This document shows positions 1 to 6,391 of a DNA stretch of 11,906 nucleotides, one piece after another. Position numbers and translations under genes: made by a program. The notes below the pieces were generated by a model, which saw only the letters and a list, made by a program, of their open reading frames with translations, searched no databases and had not been told where the DNA came from. Source of the stretch: Chloroflexota bacterium (GTDB taxonomy: Bacteria; Chloroflexota; Ktedonobacteria; Ktedonobacterales; Ktedonobacteraceae); the NCBI GenBank assembly GCA_005879655.1, contig VBJK01000451.1:1-11906 (forward strand), in the 5' to 3' direction. Numbering within the stretch: the first letter of the stretch is position 1; each line of letters starts with the position of its first letter.

Positions 1-327
1 ATGGTTGTCATTAATCAGATGGCTATGCAACAATTACAGTCATTCAATACTATCGATAACCTCATGAATTTAATCTCTCAAACAACACAGCAAATTAGCA
101 CAACTACACGTACAGCCTCACAGAATCTTACCTATTTAACGCGACAGGCGCAAGAGTTACATTTTTCGGTTGAAGCCTTTAAGCTACGGCAAACTTCATC
201 GCTACCTAGCATAACCGCCAATGCTGATCTGGCTACGCCCTTACCCCCTCATATGCCACGGCTGCTTAAGCATTTGAGTTTGACGACACCCATGCTTGCT
301 ATAGATACCAAACAGACTTTACCATAG
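1..327 (+). CDS. C-terminal end of a methyl-accepting-chemotaxis-type signal protein (5' partial)
   Basis: The reading frame is open from the first base, so the ATG at position 1 is probably an internal methionine of a longer gene. The visible 108 residues begin with a Gln/Ser/Thr-rich amphipathic helix (about residues 5-60) containing repeated 'ISQTTQQIS' and 'TRTASQNL' type heptads and ending 'AQELHFSVEAFKL'. Chemoreceptor signalling domains typically end the same way (Q.LR..A.EL...V..F.L), after the long antiparallel coiled coil that contacts CheA/CheW. The last 45 residues are a Pro/Thr-rich tail without recognisable domain. No membrane segment or sensor domain is in view. The HD-GYP gene at 686-1477 faces it on the other strand, so both neighbours concern signalling. 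Another coiled-coil protein remains possible. Confidence 0.55.
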   Translation: MVVINQMAMQQLQSFNTIDNLMNLISQTTQQISTTTRTASQNLTYLTRQAQELHFSVEAFKLRQTSSLPSITANADLATPLPPHMPRLLKHLSLTTPMLAIDTKQTLP

Positions 328-343
328 GATAAGAATAGTTCTG

Positions 344-508
344 TTGCCCATAGGCATGCGCGTTAAGCAGAGGGAAGCCCTCTGCACTCCCTTTCTCCTG
401 CCGCCTCCGGCGGCAAAAGAGAAGAAAAGAAGTATTTGGGGATACCCCACACCCCGCCAGGGGACTTCGCCCCCTGGACCCCCGCTTAGCGCGCATGCCT
501 ATGGGCAA
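344..508. mobile_element. MITE-like palindromic element with 25-bp terminal inverted repeats
   Basis: The left end 344-368 (ttgcccataggcatgcgcgt, then taagc) is the reverse complement of 484-508 at 24 of 25 positions. Between the ends are three further perfect hairpins: 367-374 with 378-385 (8-bp stem, gcagaggg/ccctctgc), 400-405 with 409-414 (gccgcc/ggcggc) and 457-463 with 471-477 (ccagggg/cccctgg). The element holds no plausible gene; frames through it are accidental. It starts 16 bases after the stop codon of the upstream gene, where its folding could also end transcription. No target-site duplication is evident. This structure suits a non-autonomous MITE or a REP-like sequence; a large bidirectional terminator is the alternative. 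Confidence 0.7.
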
Positions 509-685
509 TCCCTCGTGCTTGCCTGTCTCTTCTCAATTCCTACCAACAAAGGTGGCTATGTCGTCTTTTCCCGATCAAGCCCAAGGCCGTGCCTGACCTC
601 TAACGCTTGTATGATCGAGTCTCGCGTACGAAAGTTGGCATTGGCTATCTGCTTAGCCTTCAACCAAGTGAGCAGTAAGCATTGC
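509..685. other. Intergenic stretch without a recognisable gene
   Basis: Together with 328-508 this makes about 360 bases without a supported gene between two convergent genes. Both strands were read in all frames. Short open frames exist but show no family motif, no good ribosome site and no consistent composition. Confidence 0.4.
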
Positions 686-1477
686 TCATACACTGTAAGA
701 GTAAGGAGATGCTGATAGCTCTTCAGTCACAAACATAGCACAGAAATAGCTGGCCAGGTCCGGGTCAAACTGCGTACCAGCACACCGTTGCAACTCTGTT
801 AAAGCCTGAGCAGGTGTCCTAGGATGATGATAGGGCCGGTAAGATGTCATTGCATCAAAGGTATCACACAGTGCGATGATCCGTGCTCCTAAGGGGATAG
901 CATCCCCAGCAATCCCATTGGGGTACCCAGACCCATCATAGTGTTCATGGTGATGATACACTAGTGAGACGATCTCGGCAGGCATCCTCATCCCACGCAG
1001 GATCTGTGCTCCAAAAGCACTGTGCTGTTTAATCTGCCCAAACTCCTGATGCGTCAGCCTCCCTGGCTTCTGGAGGATGTCATGAGAGAGCAGAATTTTG
1101 CCAACATCATGAAATAGTGCCGCCAGTTCGATAGTAGAAACCTCTGTGCGAGACAAAGAGAGACTTTGTGCCAAGCTACGAGCAAGGCACTGCACACGCA
1201 GGCTATGGTGGTAAAGGAAGAAGCATTTTTCTTGCAGTAACTGTAGAAGCATCAGCATACTCTGCTGATGTGACTGCATTCTCCCCTGGCAGTATGGAAA
1301 GGCGCAAACGCCCTCCTGATCGGGCATGGGACTTTGCTCTACCCCTATGGTGACTTTTGCAGGGTATGGAACAGAATCCTTAGATGAGGAGAGCGCTTCA
1401 AGGAGGGGAGAAAGGGCTGTCTGCAATAGCGTTGTACTGTAAGTCTGCATTAATTCATCTTCTTCCTTATCTAGCAT
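686..1477 (-). CDS. HD-GYP domain protein, probable cyclic-di-GMP phosphodiesterase
   Basis: HD-GYP proteins hydrolyse cyclic di-GMP at a two- or three-iron site. This 263-residue protein has the signature residues in order: His91 in 'HSLRV', the HD pair His123-Asp124 in 'LFHDVGK', His152 in 'HSAFG', 'HHHEHYDGSGYP' at 175-186 including the GYP triad, and Asp205 in 'ALCDTFDAM'. It ends with the usual 'FDPDLASYF' helix (237-245). Residues 1-85 show no known sensor domain; they hold two helical stretches and may be a short partner-binding region. No membrane segment is seen, so it should be cytosolic. The start is uncertain: the in-frame ATG at 1450 is preceded by AAGGAAG at reasonable spacing and may be the true start, shortening the protein by nine residues. 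The catalytic set looks intact. Confidence 0.88.
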   Translation of the reverse strand: MLDKEEDELMQTYSTTLLQTALSPLLEALSSSKDSVPYPAKVTIGVEQSPMPDQEGVCAFPYCQGRMQSHQQSMLMLLQLLQEKCFFLYHHSLRVQCLARSLAQSLSLSRTEVSTIELAALFHDVGKILLSHDILQKPGRLTHQEFGQIKQHSAFGAQILRGMRMPAEIVSLVYHHHEHYDGSGYPNGIAGDAIPLGARIIALCDTFDAMTSYRPYHHPRTPAQALTELQRCAGTQFDPDLASYFCAMFVTEELSASPYSYSV

Positions 1478-1792
1478 GCCTACATCTTTCTTCTAGAGGC
1501 CAGCAGCACAGGCACCCATTATCACATTCTCCCTTTTGTCACCGAGAGACATACCAGCTACCCTTTTGACGGATCAGAGGAGCGTACCCTCTAAGAGAAA
1601 TTTGTAGAACCTGCGTCTCACAATGCCGCTACGTTCTACACGACACTTCTCGCAAATCAGTCTCAATAGCCCCATTAGTCCTGATCTATTTCCCCTTGCA
1701 GCAGGTAGAGCATGGTGTATGGTTCATCCGCTATGTTCAGCATACCCCACGATCTCAGGATATTGATAACGGGAGAAAGCTGTACTAGAGTA
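1478..1792. other. Gene-free stretch between the sugar-kinase remnant and the HD-GYP gene
   Basis: No gene can be supported here on either strand. The rest of the truncated sugar kinase should have followed on the minus strand, but none of its later motifs (substrate-binding glycines, the C-terminal GAGD motif) can be read in any frame, so it has been replaced or deleted rather than merely frameshifted. On the plus strand an open stretch ending near 1787 reads 'VEHGVWFIRYVQHTPRSQD', which looks protein-like but has no start and no family I recognise. Confidence 0.35.
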
Positions 1793-1987
1793 CTAGAGAG
1801 GTTCGCTTATTATCGTTCCTATAAAAATGCTATTATATTCATAAATGTGGATACTTGCATATAAAAAATAAGTTAAGAGGAGAGCGGCCTCCCCCGCATA
1901 AGGCGTGTAGCAAGGCTCCCCCAAGCGTACAGGTTTCGTTGGGATCAAATCGACGAGGAGTTCACCCAAACAAATAATAGGTTTCAT
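1793..1987 (-). pseudogene. 5' remnant of a PfkB-family sugar kinase (fructokinase-like)
   Basis: PfkB kinases phosphorylate sugars such as fructose, usually with about 300-330 residues. The first 36 residues here, beginning 'MKPIICLGELLVDLIPTKP' and continuing to 'PYAGEA', match the family's opening strand ('ICLGELLIDFIP') and lead into where the conserved GG(A/S)PANVA substrate-binding motif should follow. Instead the frame reads 'AGEAALLLTYFL' and then AT-rich unrelated sequence to a stop after 64 codons. It starts 21 bases after the cofC stop codon on the same strand, so it was probably the third gene of a cofD-cofC-kinase transcript. The fragment lacks the whole catalytic half and cannot be an active kinase. 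Confidence 0.65.
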
Positions 1988-2008
1988 GGCTGCACTGAAA
2001 ACCCCTGC

Positions 2009-2575
2009 TTAGTTCTTCAGGCATGCTTCATAACGTTGAAGTAATGTCAGATCTTCAATAGTATCTATATCTAACGCTGTATGAGTATTGCTACCAGGAC
2101 CAGACACGTATGGTAGCGCGAGTGGAGGGCGCATAAGTAATGCATTGGTGCCAGTGCCATCGCGCGCTGGAGCCAGCACGACGGCATATTGCCTGGACTG
2201 CTCGATCATGCACTGTATATCAACCGCGCGCAACAAAGGCAGATCAGCTGAGATGGTAAGTAGCGCCGTTGCACCTGCCGCTAGCTCCCTTCTTGCAGCA
2301 GCGGTCAACGCCGGATTGTGTCCATGCACCTCCTCTTGTAGAGCGTGTGCACCCCATCGTTGAACCTGTTGTAAGATAGCTGTATCTGGACTAACCACGG
2401 AGATTGCTGCAAGAGCCTCGCTTTCCCGTAACGTGTCAATGACATGATGCAGCATATCCAGTACCAACTCAGCCCGTTGCTGGGCAGTGAGGTACGGAGC
2501 AAGACGACTTTTCACTTCATTTAACATCTTTACCGGAATTAACGCCCTATACGTCATATCAGTCCAATACTGCAT
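2009..2575 (-). CDS. cofC: CofC/FbiD-type nucleotidyltransferase of F420 biosynthesis, with an apparent internal deletion
   Basis: CofC/FbiD activates 2-phospholactate or phosphoenolpyruvate with GTP, giving the donor used by CofD. The 188 residues show 'ALIPVKMLNEVKSRLAPYL' at 11-29 (nucleotide-binding start), 'GHNPAL' at 85-90, the metal-binding 'SADLPLL' at 109-115, 'APARDGTGTNALLMRPP' at 135-151 and 'DIDTIEDL' at 169-176. The family normally runs from FGPGSF..H through about 20-25 residues (a helix, a strand and a P.LA.DIDTP loop) before the final motif. Here 'SGPGSNTHTALDIDT' joins the two halves directly, in frame. The protein is therefore shorter than the usual 205-220 residues, and activity is doubtful. 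It starts 39 bases after cofD on the same strand; Met7 is an alternative start and neither has a strong ribosome site. Confidence 0.85.
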   Translation of the reverse strand: MQYWTDMTYRALIPVKMLNEVKSRLAPYLTAQQRAELVLDMLHHVIDTLRESEALAAISVVSPDTAILQQVQRWGAHALQEEVHGHNPALTAAARRELAAGATALLTISADLPLLRAVDIQCMIEQSRQYAVVLAPARDGTGTNALLMRPPLALPYVSGPGSNTHTALDIDTIEDLTLLQRYEACLKN

Positions 2576-2614
2576 TACTTTTTTCTAATAAAAGTAACTT
2601 TATGAGCAATAACG

Positions 2615-3547
2615 CTAAAGCTTCATGCCAGCAGCGATCAATGCACAACGCGCTAGATTGGTCTTCGCTGCTAGATCGCTCATGATAGTATTCGTGACGA
2701 CGGTAGGTATCCCAAGATCTTCTATCTCTCCTGCGATATGGGCATCCTGCTCATCAATAATCATCACATCCAGAAAATCGCGGTAGCAGTGTGTCACACC
2801 TACCGCAGAGACCTCGATCTGCATCCCACGCATCAGTTTATCAGCAGGTCCTTTAATTGGTACACCACGCACAATAGGGCTGATTGCCACCACCATGCCG
2901 CTCGTCTCGTGCAGCACATCGTGAATGCCAGGCACCGCTAAAATACTGCCAATGCTCACCAGAGGATTGCTCGGCGCGATAAGAATTGCATCAGCCTCTT
3001 TTAGGGCATCAAGGACACCCGGCGCTGGCTTAGCTTCTTTCGCTCCAATAAACATGATGTCCTGTACTTCATCTATACAGCGGCGTTTCACTAAATATTC
3101 TTGAAAGTGCAATAAGCCTGCGGAAGTCTGAATATGCGTTGCCACTGGCTGATCACTCATTGGCAAAATGCGCAGTTTGAGTCCGAGATGAGCACGCAAA
3201 TCCTCGGTGACTGCGCTTAAGGTCTTGCCCTGGCGCAGTAGATTGGTGCGGTGAATATGCGTAGCGAGATCGCGATCACCGAGCATGAACCAATCCTCGT
3301 TACCATAGCTGGTCAATTGTGACATTGTATGATACGTGTCATTGCGGATACCCCAGCCGTGTGTCTGGTCCACCATGCCCGCTAGCGTATACAAAACAGT
3401 GTCAATATCGGGCGAGACGTGCAGACCATAAAAATTCCGGTCATCTCCTGTATTGACGATAACGGTAAGTTGTTCCTGGGGAATGACCTGTACGACTCCC
3501 TGCAAGAAACGGGCGGCACCTACTCCGCCAGCAAGAACCACAAACAT
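2615..3547 (-). CDS. cofD: 2-phospho-L-lactate (or enolpyruvyl) transferase, F420-0 formation
   Basis: CofD/FbiA transfers the phosphate-linked three-carbon acid from the CofC product to the hydroxyl of Fo, giving F420-0 or its dehydro form. The 310 residues match the family's normal length and look intact: 'LAGGVGAARFLQG' at 5-17, 'VNTGDDRNFYGLHVSPDIDT' at 31-50, 'GWGIRND' at 64-70, 'FMLGDRDLATHIHRT' at 87-101, 'APSNPLVSIGSIL' at 191-203 and 'ISPIVRGVPIKGPADKLM' at 222-239. GAGGT (plus-strand 3553-3557) lies five bases before the ATG and fixes the start. Downstream is cofC. Immediately upstream is the right end of a TnpB-carrying element, so any native promoter must have been displaced or replaced. 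Confidence 0.93.
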   Translation of the reverse strand: MFVVLAGGVGAARFLQGVVQVIPQEQLTVIVNTGDDRNFYGLHVSPDIDTVLYTLAGMVDQTHGWGIRNDTYHTMSQLTSYGNEDWFMLGDRDLATHIHRTNLLRQGKTLSAVTEDLRAHLGLKLRILPMSDQPVATHIQTSAGLLHFQEYLVKRRCIDEVQDIMFIGAKEAKPAPGVLDALKEADAILIAPSNPLVSIGSILAVPGIHDVLHETSGMVVAISPIVRGVPIKGPADKLMRGMQIEVSAVGVTHCYRDFLDVMIIDEQDAHIAGEIEDLGIPTVVTNTIMSDLAAKTNLARCALIAAGMKL

Positions 3548-3559
3548 ACATTACCTCAG

Positions 3560-3709
3560 TGACACACTCCCCTAAGCTGTAGCCTTGGGGCTTCTGGCAC
3601 TCCTCTGTAGTCGGTAGTTCGAGTATGCGTCTCGTAGAGACTACTCATTGAACAACCGTAGTTGAGTAGGAATACCAAAAATAGATTCTACCACCCTAGA
3701 ACTTATCTC
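3560..3709 (-). mobile_element. Right end of an IS605/IS1341-type element, with possible omega-RNA scaffold
   Basis: This is the stretch between the tnpB stop codon and the cofD ribosome site. Read on the minus strand it ends with a short hairpin (plus-strand 3569-3578 with 3581-3590, 8 of 10 paired) followed by GGGGAGTGTGTCAC, resembling the GGGGAGTGTCAC right ends common in IS1341-like elements. Further in, 3621-3646 forms a strong stem: GAGTA, three unpaired bases, GTCTC, a GTA loop, GAGAC, TACTC. In IS200/IS605 elements this zone encodes the guide RNA used by TnpB. The exact boundary is uncertain; I place it near 3560 by motif only. Confidence 0.55.
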
Positions 3710-4138
3710 TTATATAGTGCCCAACGCGTTACCTGATCCGTGCCTTGCGCTTTGGGTAGATGGCCGTCTGGCGCGTTTGGCGTCCTGGGACAGAGTAACA
3801 CCTCCTGTTTTCACAGACCTCCCTGCACGTCGCAGCAGAGCATGAGGCTTTTCCTTGTGAGCAGTCTGTTGATAGCGAGCAAGCAGGCGTTTGCCAATGT
3901 TGAGGCTCGCGTTGCGATCCGCATTTCCACGCATCTGGCAGGTGCCACAAAAGGCAAGTGCTACCCCTAGGGTGTATCCTTCTGCTGGTTTATCAGCATT
4001 GTAACGCGCTCCCTTTGCCCCACAACGAGCACAGTCACGGCTTGTGTTGCCAGGATTCACACGGCTGGTCACAATTCCCTCATTCCAGGCTTTGTATTTA
4101 CTGTACCTGAATATTTTACCACGTAACCAGGAGGACTG
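3710..4138 (-). pseudogene. tnpB: TnpB (IS605 OrfB) C-terminal remnant
   Basis: TnpB is the RNA-guided RuvC-like nuclease of IS200/IS605 elements, about 370-450 residues when whole. Only the last ~142 codons remain readable, bounded upstream by an in-frame TAA at 4139-4141. They show 'KYKAWNEGIVTSRVNP' and then the zinc finger: two cysteines in 'CARCG' and two in 'FCGTCQMRG', followed by 'NADRNASLNIG', whose Asp is the third RuvC catalytic acid. The first two RuvC acids and the whole N-terminal half are missing, so it cannot cut DNA. A GTG at 4072 could start a 120-residue zinc-finger peptide but there is no good ribosome site. The first 95 bases overlap, on the other strand, an unrelated open frame leading into the TPR remnant. 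Confidence 0.82.
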
Positions 4139-4259
4139 TTACTTTTCTTCTTATCTGCTGGGAATGTACCAATGGATGTGCTCTTACTCCCTTTGTTCTC
4201 TTGTGAAGACTGTGCTGTCTGGGAGAAACCAAACAAGCCCCCTCCACCATTGCAAGGGA

Positions 4260-4799
4260 CTAAGGACCAAATGCCAGAAGTGGCAGGATGACGCAGGAAA
4301 ACTCGTCTACAAGAGACCACCGGAAGATGATGGAACGTCAGGGGGCTCAGTATTTTTCAATTTATATGCAGTTCATCACGAACGAGCAAAAACACTGGCG
4401 AGATTTTCATTGTTTCATACGACAGATGAAGAGCTTGTACAAGCGCTCAAAGATCCCTATAGAAAAGCGGATGCCAAACTACTGGCAGATGCTACTACAG
4501 CACTAGCAGCAGCAACAAAGCATTTGCATCCCAATAATGGGACGGCTATGGTGAGCAGGACTATCGTCATGGCTTCTTTGGTGACAGAAGCTCGACTTTT
4601 ACTGCTAGGGAAAGAATATGAACAGAGTGCAAAAGTTGCGCAAACTGCACTAGACCTAGCGAAAGCGGCACACTCAAAGAAAGGTGAGCAAGATATCCGT
4701 CGTATCTATATGATGCTCCGTGAGCTTGTCGAGAGAAATCCCTATGTAGCTAACTTAGCAGTAGAGTTAAACATATTCCCACCTGTCACTGCATTGTAA
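4260..4799 (+). pseudogene. C-terminal remnant of a TPR-type regulatory protein
   Basis: The frame ending at 4799 is open from 4044, but its first ~70 codons lie opposite tnpB or in sequence with no helix pattern, so the recognisable part is roughly 4430-4799. It reads 'TDEELVQALKDPYRKADAKL', 'ATTALAAATKHL', 'SLVTEARLLLLGKEYEQSAK', 'VAQTALDLAKAAHSKKGEQD', then 'IRRIYMMLRE'. This alternation of paired helices with Ala at packing positions is typical of the TPR ends of large helix-turn-helix regulators common in Ktedonobacterales. No DNA-binding or ATPase domain precedes it and no ribosome site supports a local start. I read it as a 3' remnant left by the same rearrangement that cut tnpB; a small independent helical protein is less likely. 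Confidence 0.5.
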
Positions 4800-4805
4800 C
4801 AGCAA

Positions 4806-4843
4806 GCAGCTGTCATGCTTTACTACCCTATTTTGACAGCTGC
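4806..4843. terminator. Inverted repeat between convergent genes, possible bidirectional terminator
   Basis: GCAGCTGTCA at 4806-4815 pairs perfectly with TGACAGCTGC at 4834-4843 across an 18-base loop, six bases after the stop codon of the TPR remnant and about 90 bases from the stop of the convergent nitroreductase gene. The location suits a terminator, but no clean T-run follows on either strand. Confidence 0.45.
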
Positions 4844-4935
4844 CTGTTCTCCGTCACATTCACCATTTTTTAGAACATCGATTTCAGCCAGTGATTAGCT
4901 AGCTCTCCAGAACTAGCTCTGTCGCTCCTTTAATC

Positions 4936-5586
4936 TCAATCAAAGCGAACAATCAGGCTCTCCAGTGGCAAGCGCTCGCGCCGTTGTGGATCGGTAGCTG
5001 CATAGCCAACCGTAATCAGTGCCTGTGGAATAAGCCGTTTATCCAACGCAAGAGCTTCACAGGCAATCTCTGGACAGAACAGCGGTGCACACATCCAGCC
5101 TGTATCTAATCCCATATGACACGCCATCAGCAACATATTTTGTATCGCTGCACCAATGCTCTGTATCGCCATCGTTGTTTCATTTGCCTGCCGCTGTTCA
5201 TCGGGATAACGATCCATCTCTTCCAAATAGAGACAGGGCATGATGAGAGCTGGCGCACTCATGACGCGCTGGCGAGACTTCTCCAAGCGCATCTCTACGA
5301 TCTGTGCAGGTTGCCCATCCATTTGGAGATTCTCTCGCCACGTCTCGCCCATATGTTCAGCAAGCTGTCTCTTCGGTTCCTCTCGTGTGAGAACGACGAA
5401 GCGCCAGGGTTGGCGACCGTGGGGTGAAGGTGCCCAACGAGCCGCTTCCACAATCAGTTCGAGCTGCTCTCGCGTCACTGGACGTTGCTGGTACTTGCGC
5501 ACGCTACGCCTGCTACGCAGCAGAGTCGCAAGATCGCCAGAGTGAGGTGATAAGAAATGGTCTTGCACTTCGGAGCCTATTGTCAC
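4936..5586 (-). CDS. Nitroreductase-family protein, FbiB C-terminal-domain type
   Basis: FMN-dependent nitroreductase fold of the kind fused to the F420 glutamate ligase in mycobacterial FbiB, where it reduces dehydro-F420-0. From the chosen GTG start the protein has 216 residues and contains 'LLRSRRSVRKYQQRPV' (phosphate-binding arginines of the FMN site), 'ARWAPSPHGRQPWRFVVL', 'SIGAAIQNMLLMACHMGLDT' and 'LITVGYA' near the end. The frame is open further upstream to an ATG at 5709, but that extension lies inside the cofE C-terminus and its apparent membrane helix is a by-product of the overlap. GTG at 5586 is preceded by AGGGGA at good spacing and follows the cofE stop by 22 bases. Co-transcription with cofE is very likely. 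The pairing suggests an FbiB split into two proteins. Confidence 0.82.
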   Translation of the reverse strand: MTIGSEVQDHFLSPHSGDLATLLRSRRSVRKYQQRPVTREQLELIVEAARWAPSPHGRQPWRFVVLTREEPKRQLAEHMGETWRENLQMDGQPAQIVEMRLEKSRQRVMSAPALIMPCLYLEEMDRYPDEQRQANETTMAIQSIGAAIQNMLLMACHMGLDTGWMCAPLFCPEIACEALALDKRLIPQALITVGYAATDPQRRERLPLESLIVRFD

Positions 5587-5608
5587 GACTTTTTGTCCCC
5601 TGAAAAAC

Positions 5609-6373
5609 CTAACGAAACATATCAGTAGTCCTATCACGCAACAGAGCACAAGCATTCCCTTCGGCTGGTCTATAACGATATCCCCTGATAAGTGCAACGG
5701 GTATACCATCGACCTTCCCCATTACCAGTTCGGCGGCGGCGGCCAATTCATCGGCCACAGCAATCACGCTAGCCTGCAACTCGTGCCCATAGGGATCATA
5801 TTGTCCCCGATAATCTATGAAGGCATCCATCCCGGCAACGCCAATCGCCATATTCACCTGTCCATTGCGCCAGGGACGCCCCCAGGTATCAGAAATAATG
5901 ACCGCCATATCCAGATCAGTCTCCTGCATTACCAGTTCTCGTAAACGTGTACGCAAGAGCTGTGCAGACGCGTCAGCATCTTTTGGTAGCAGTATCAGCT
6001 GTTGTTCTCTAGCATTCGATTCGTCAACACCAGCATTCGCACAGATAAAGCCATGTGGTGTTTCGCTAATCACTATGCCATGATCCATACGTACAATACG
6101 TCGGCTTTCGCGCAAGACCACTTCCATATAGCGCGCATCCTTGTTCGCCTGTAGAGCAATACTCTGGGCAAAGGCCGATGGCGTGATCTCATCGAGATTT
6201 ACCGTTCGTCCCTCGGCTTTAGAGACGATTTTTTGTGTCACGACGAGTATATCACCTGTAGAGAGTGTTTGCTGCTGCCGACATAATGCTTCGTAGATGA
6301 GAAGGCCCAGGTCAGTGCCCGGATGAATTTCACCGATGCTGTTGATTGGGATAATGCGAATTTCCGTGTTCAT
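5609..6373 (-). CDS. cofE: Coenzyme F420-0:L-glutamate ligase
   Basis: CofE adds gamma-linked glutamates to F420-0 using GTP and divalent metal. The 254 residues match the stand-alone enzyme's length and motifs: 'DILVVTQKIVSKAEGR' at 41-56, 'PHGFICANAGVDESN' at 106-120, 'LLPKDAD' at 128-134, 'ISDTWGRPWRNGQVNMAIG' at 160-178, 'DYRGQYDPYGHEL' at 187-199, 'VADELAAAAELVMGK' at 206-220 and the C-terminal 'LLRDRTTDMFR', which is where the ligase domain of fused FbiB proteins also ends. GAGGGAG (plus-strand 6378-6384) lies four bases before the ATG. The nitroreductase gene follows on the same strand, and an ABC permease gene diverges; the two predicted starts are only 18 bases apart if the permease's first ATG is used. 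Nothing suggests damage. Confidence 0.94.
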   Translation of the reverse strand: MNTEIRIIPINSIGEIHPGTDLGLLIYEALCRQQQTLSTGDILVVTQKIVSKAEGRTVNLDEITPSAFAQSIALQANKDARYMEVVLRESRRIVRMDHGIVISETPHGFICANAGVDESNAREQQLILLPKDADASAQLLRTRLRELVMQETDLDMAVIISDTWGRPWRNGQVNMAIGVAGMDAFIDYRGQYDPYGHELQASVIAVADELAAAAELVMGKVDGIPVALIRGYRYRPAEGNACALLRDRTTDMFR

Positions 6374-6391
6374 GCTTCTCCCTCATAGAGT

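Noticed and set aside
344..508. CRISPR-like interpretation of the clustered palindromes
   Set aside because: The hairpins differ from one another and are not spaced direct repeats; no cas gene is present.
344..715. Plus-strand frame of 123 codons
   Set aside because: Its first half is the MITE-like palindromic element and the rest has no recognisable content or ribosome site.
1640..1787. Plus-strand protein-like stretch ending 'RSQDIDNGRKLY'
   Set aside because: No start codon with a ribosome site and no recognised family; kept only as a remark on the gene-free stretch.
5587..5709. N-terminal extension of the nitroreductase with an apparent membrane helix
   Set aside because: It lies within the conserved C-terminus of cofE in another frame; GTG 5586 with its AGGGGA site explains the start better.
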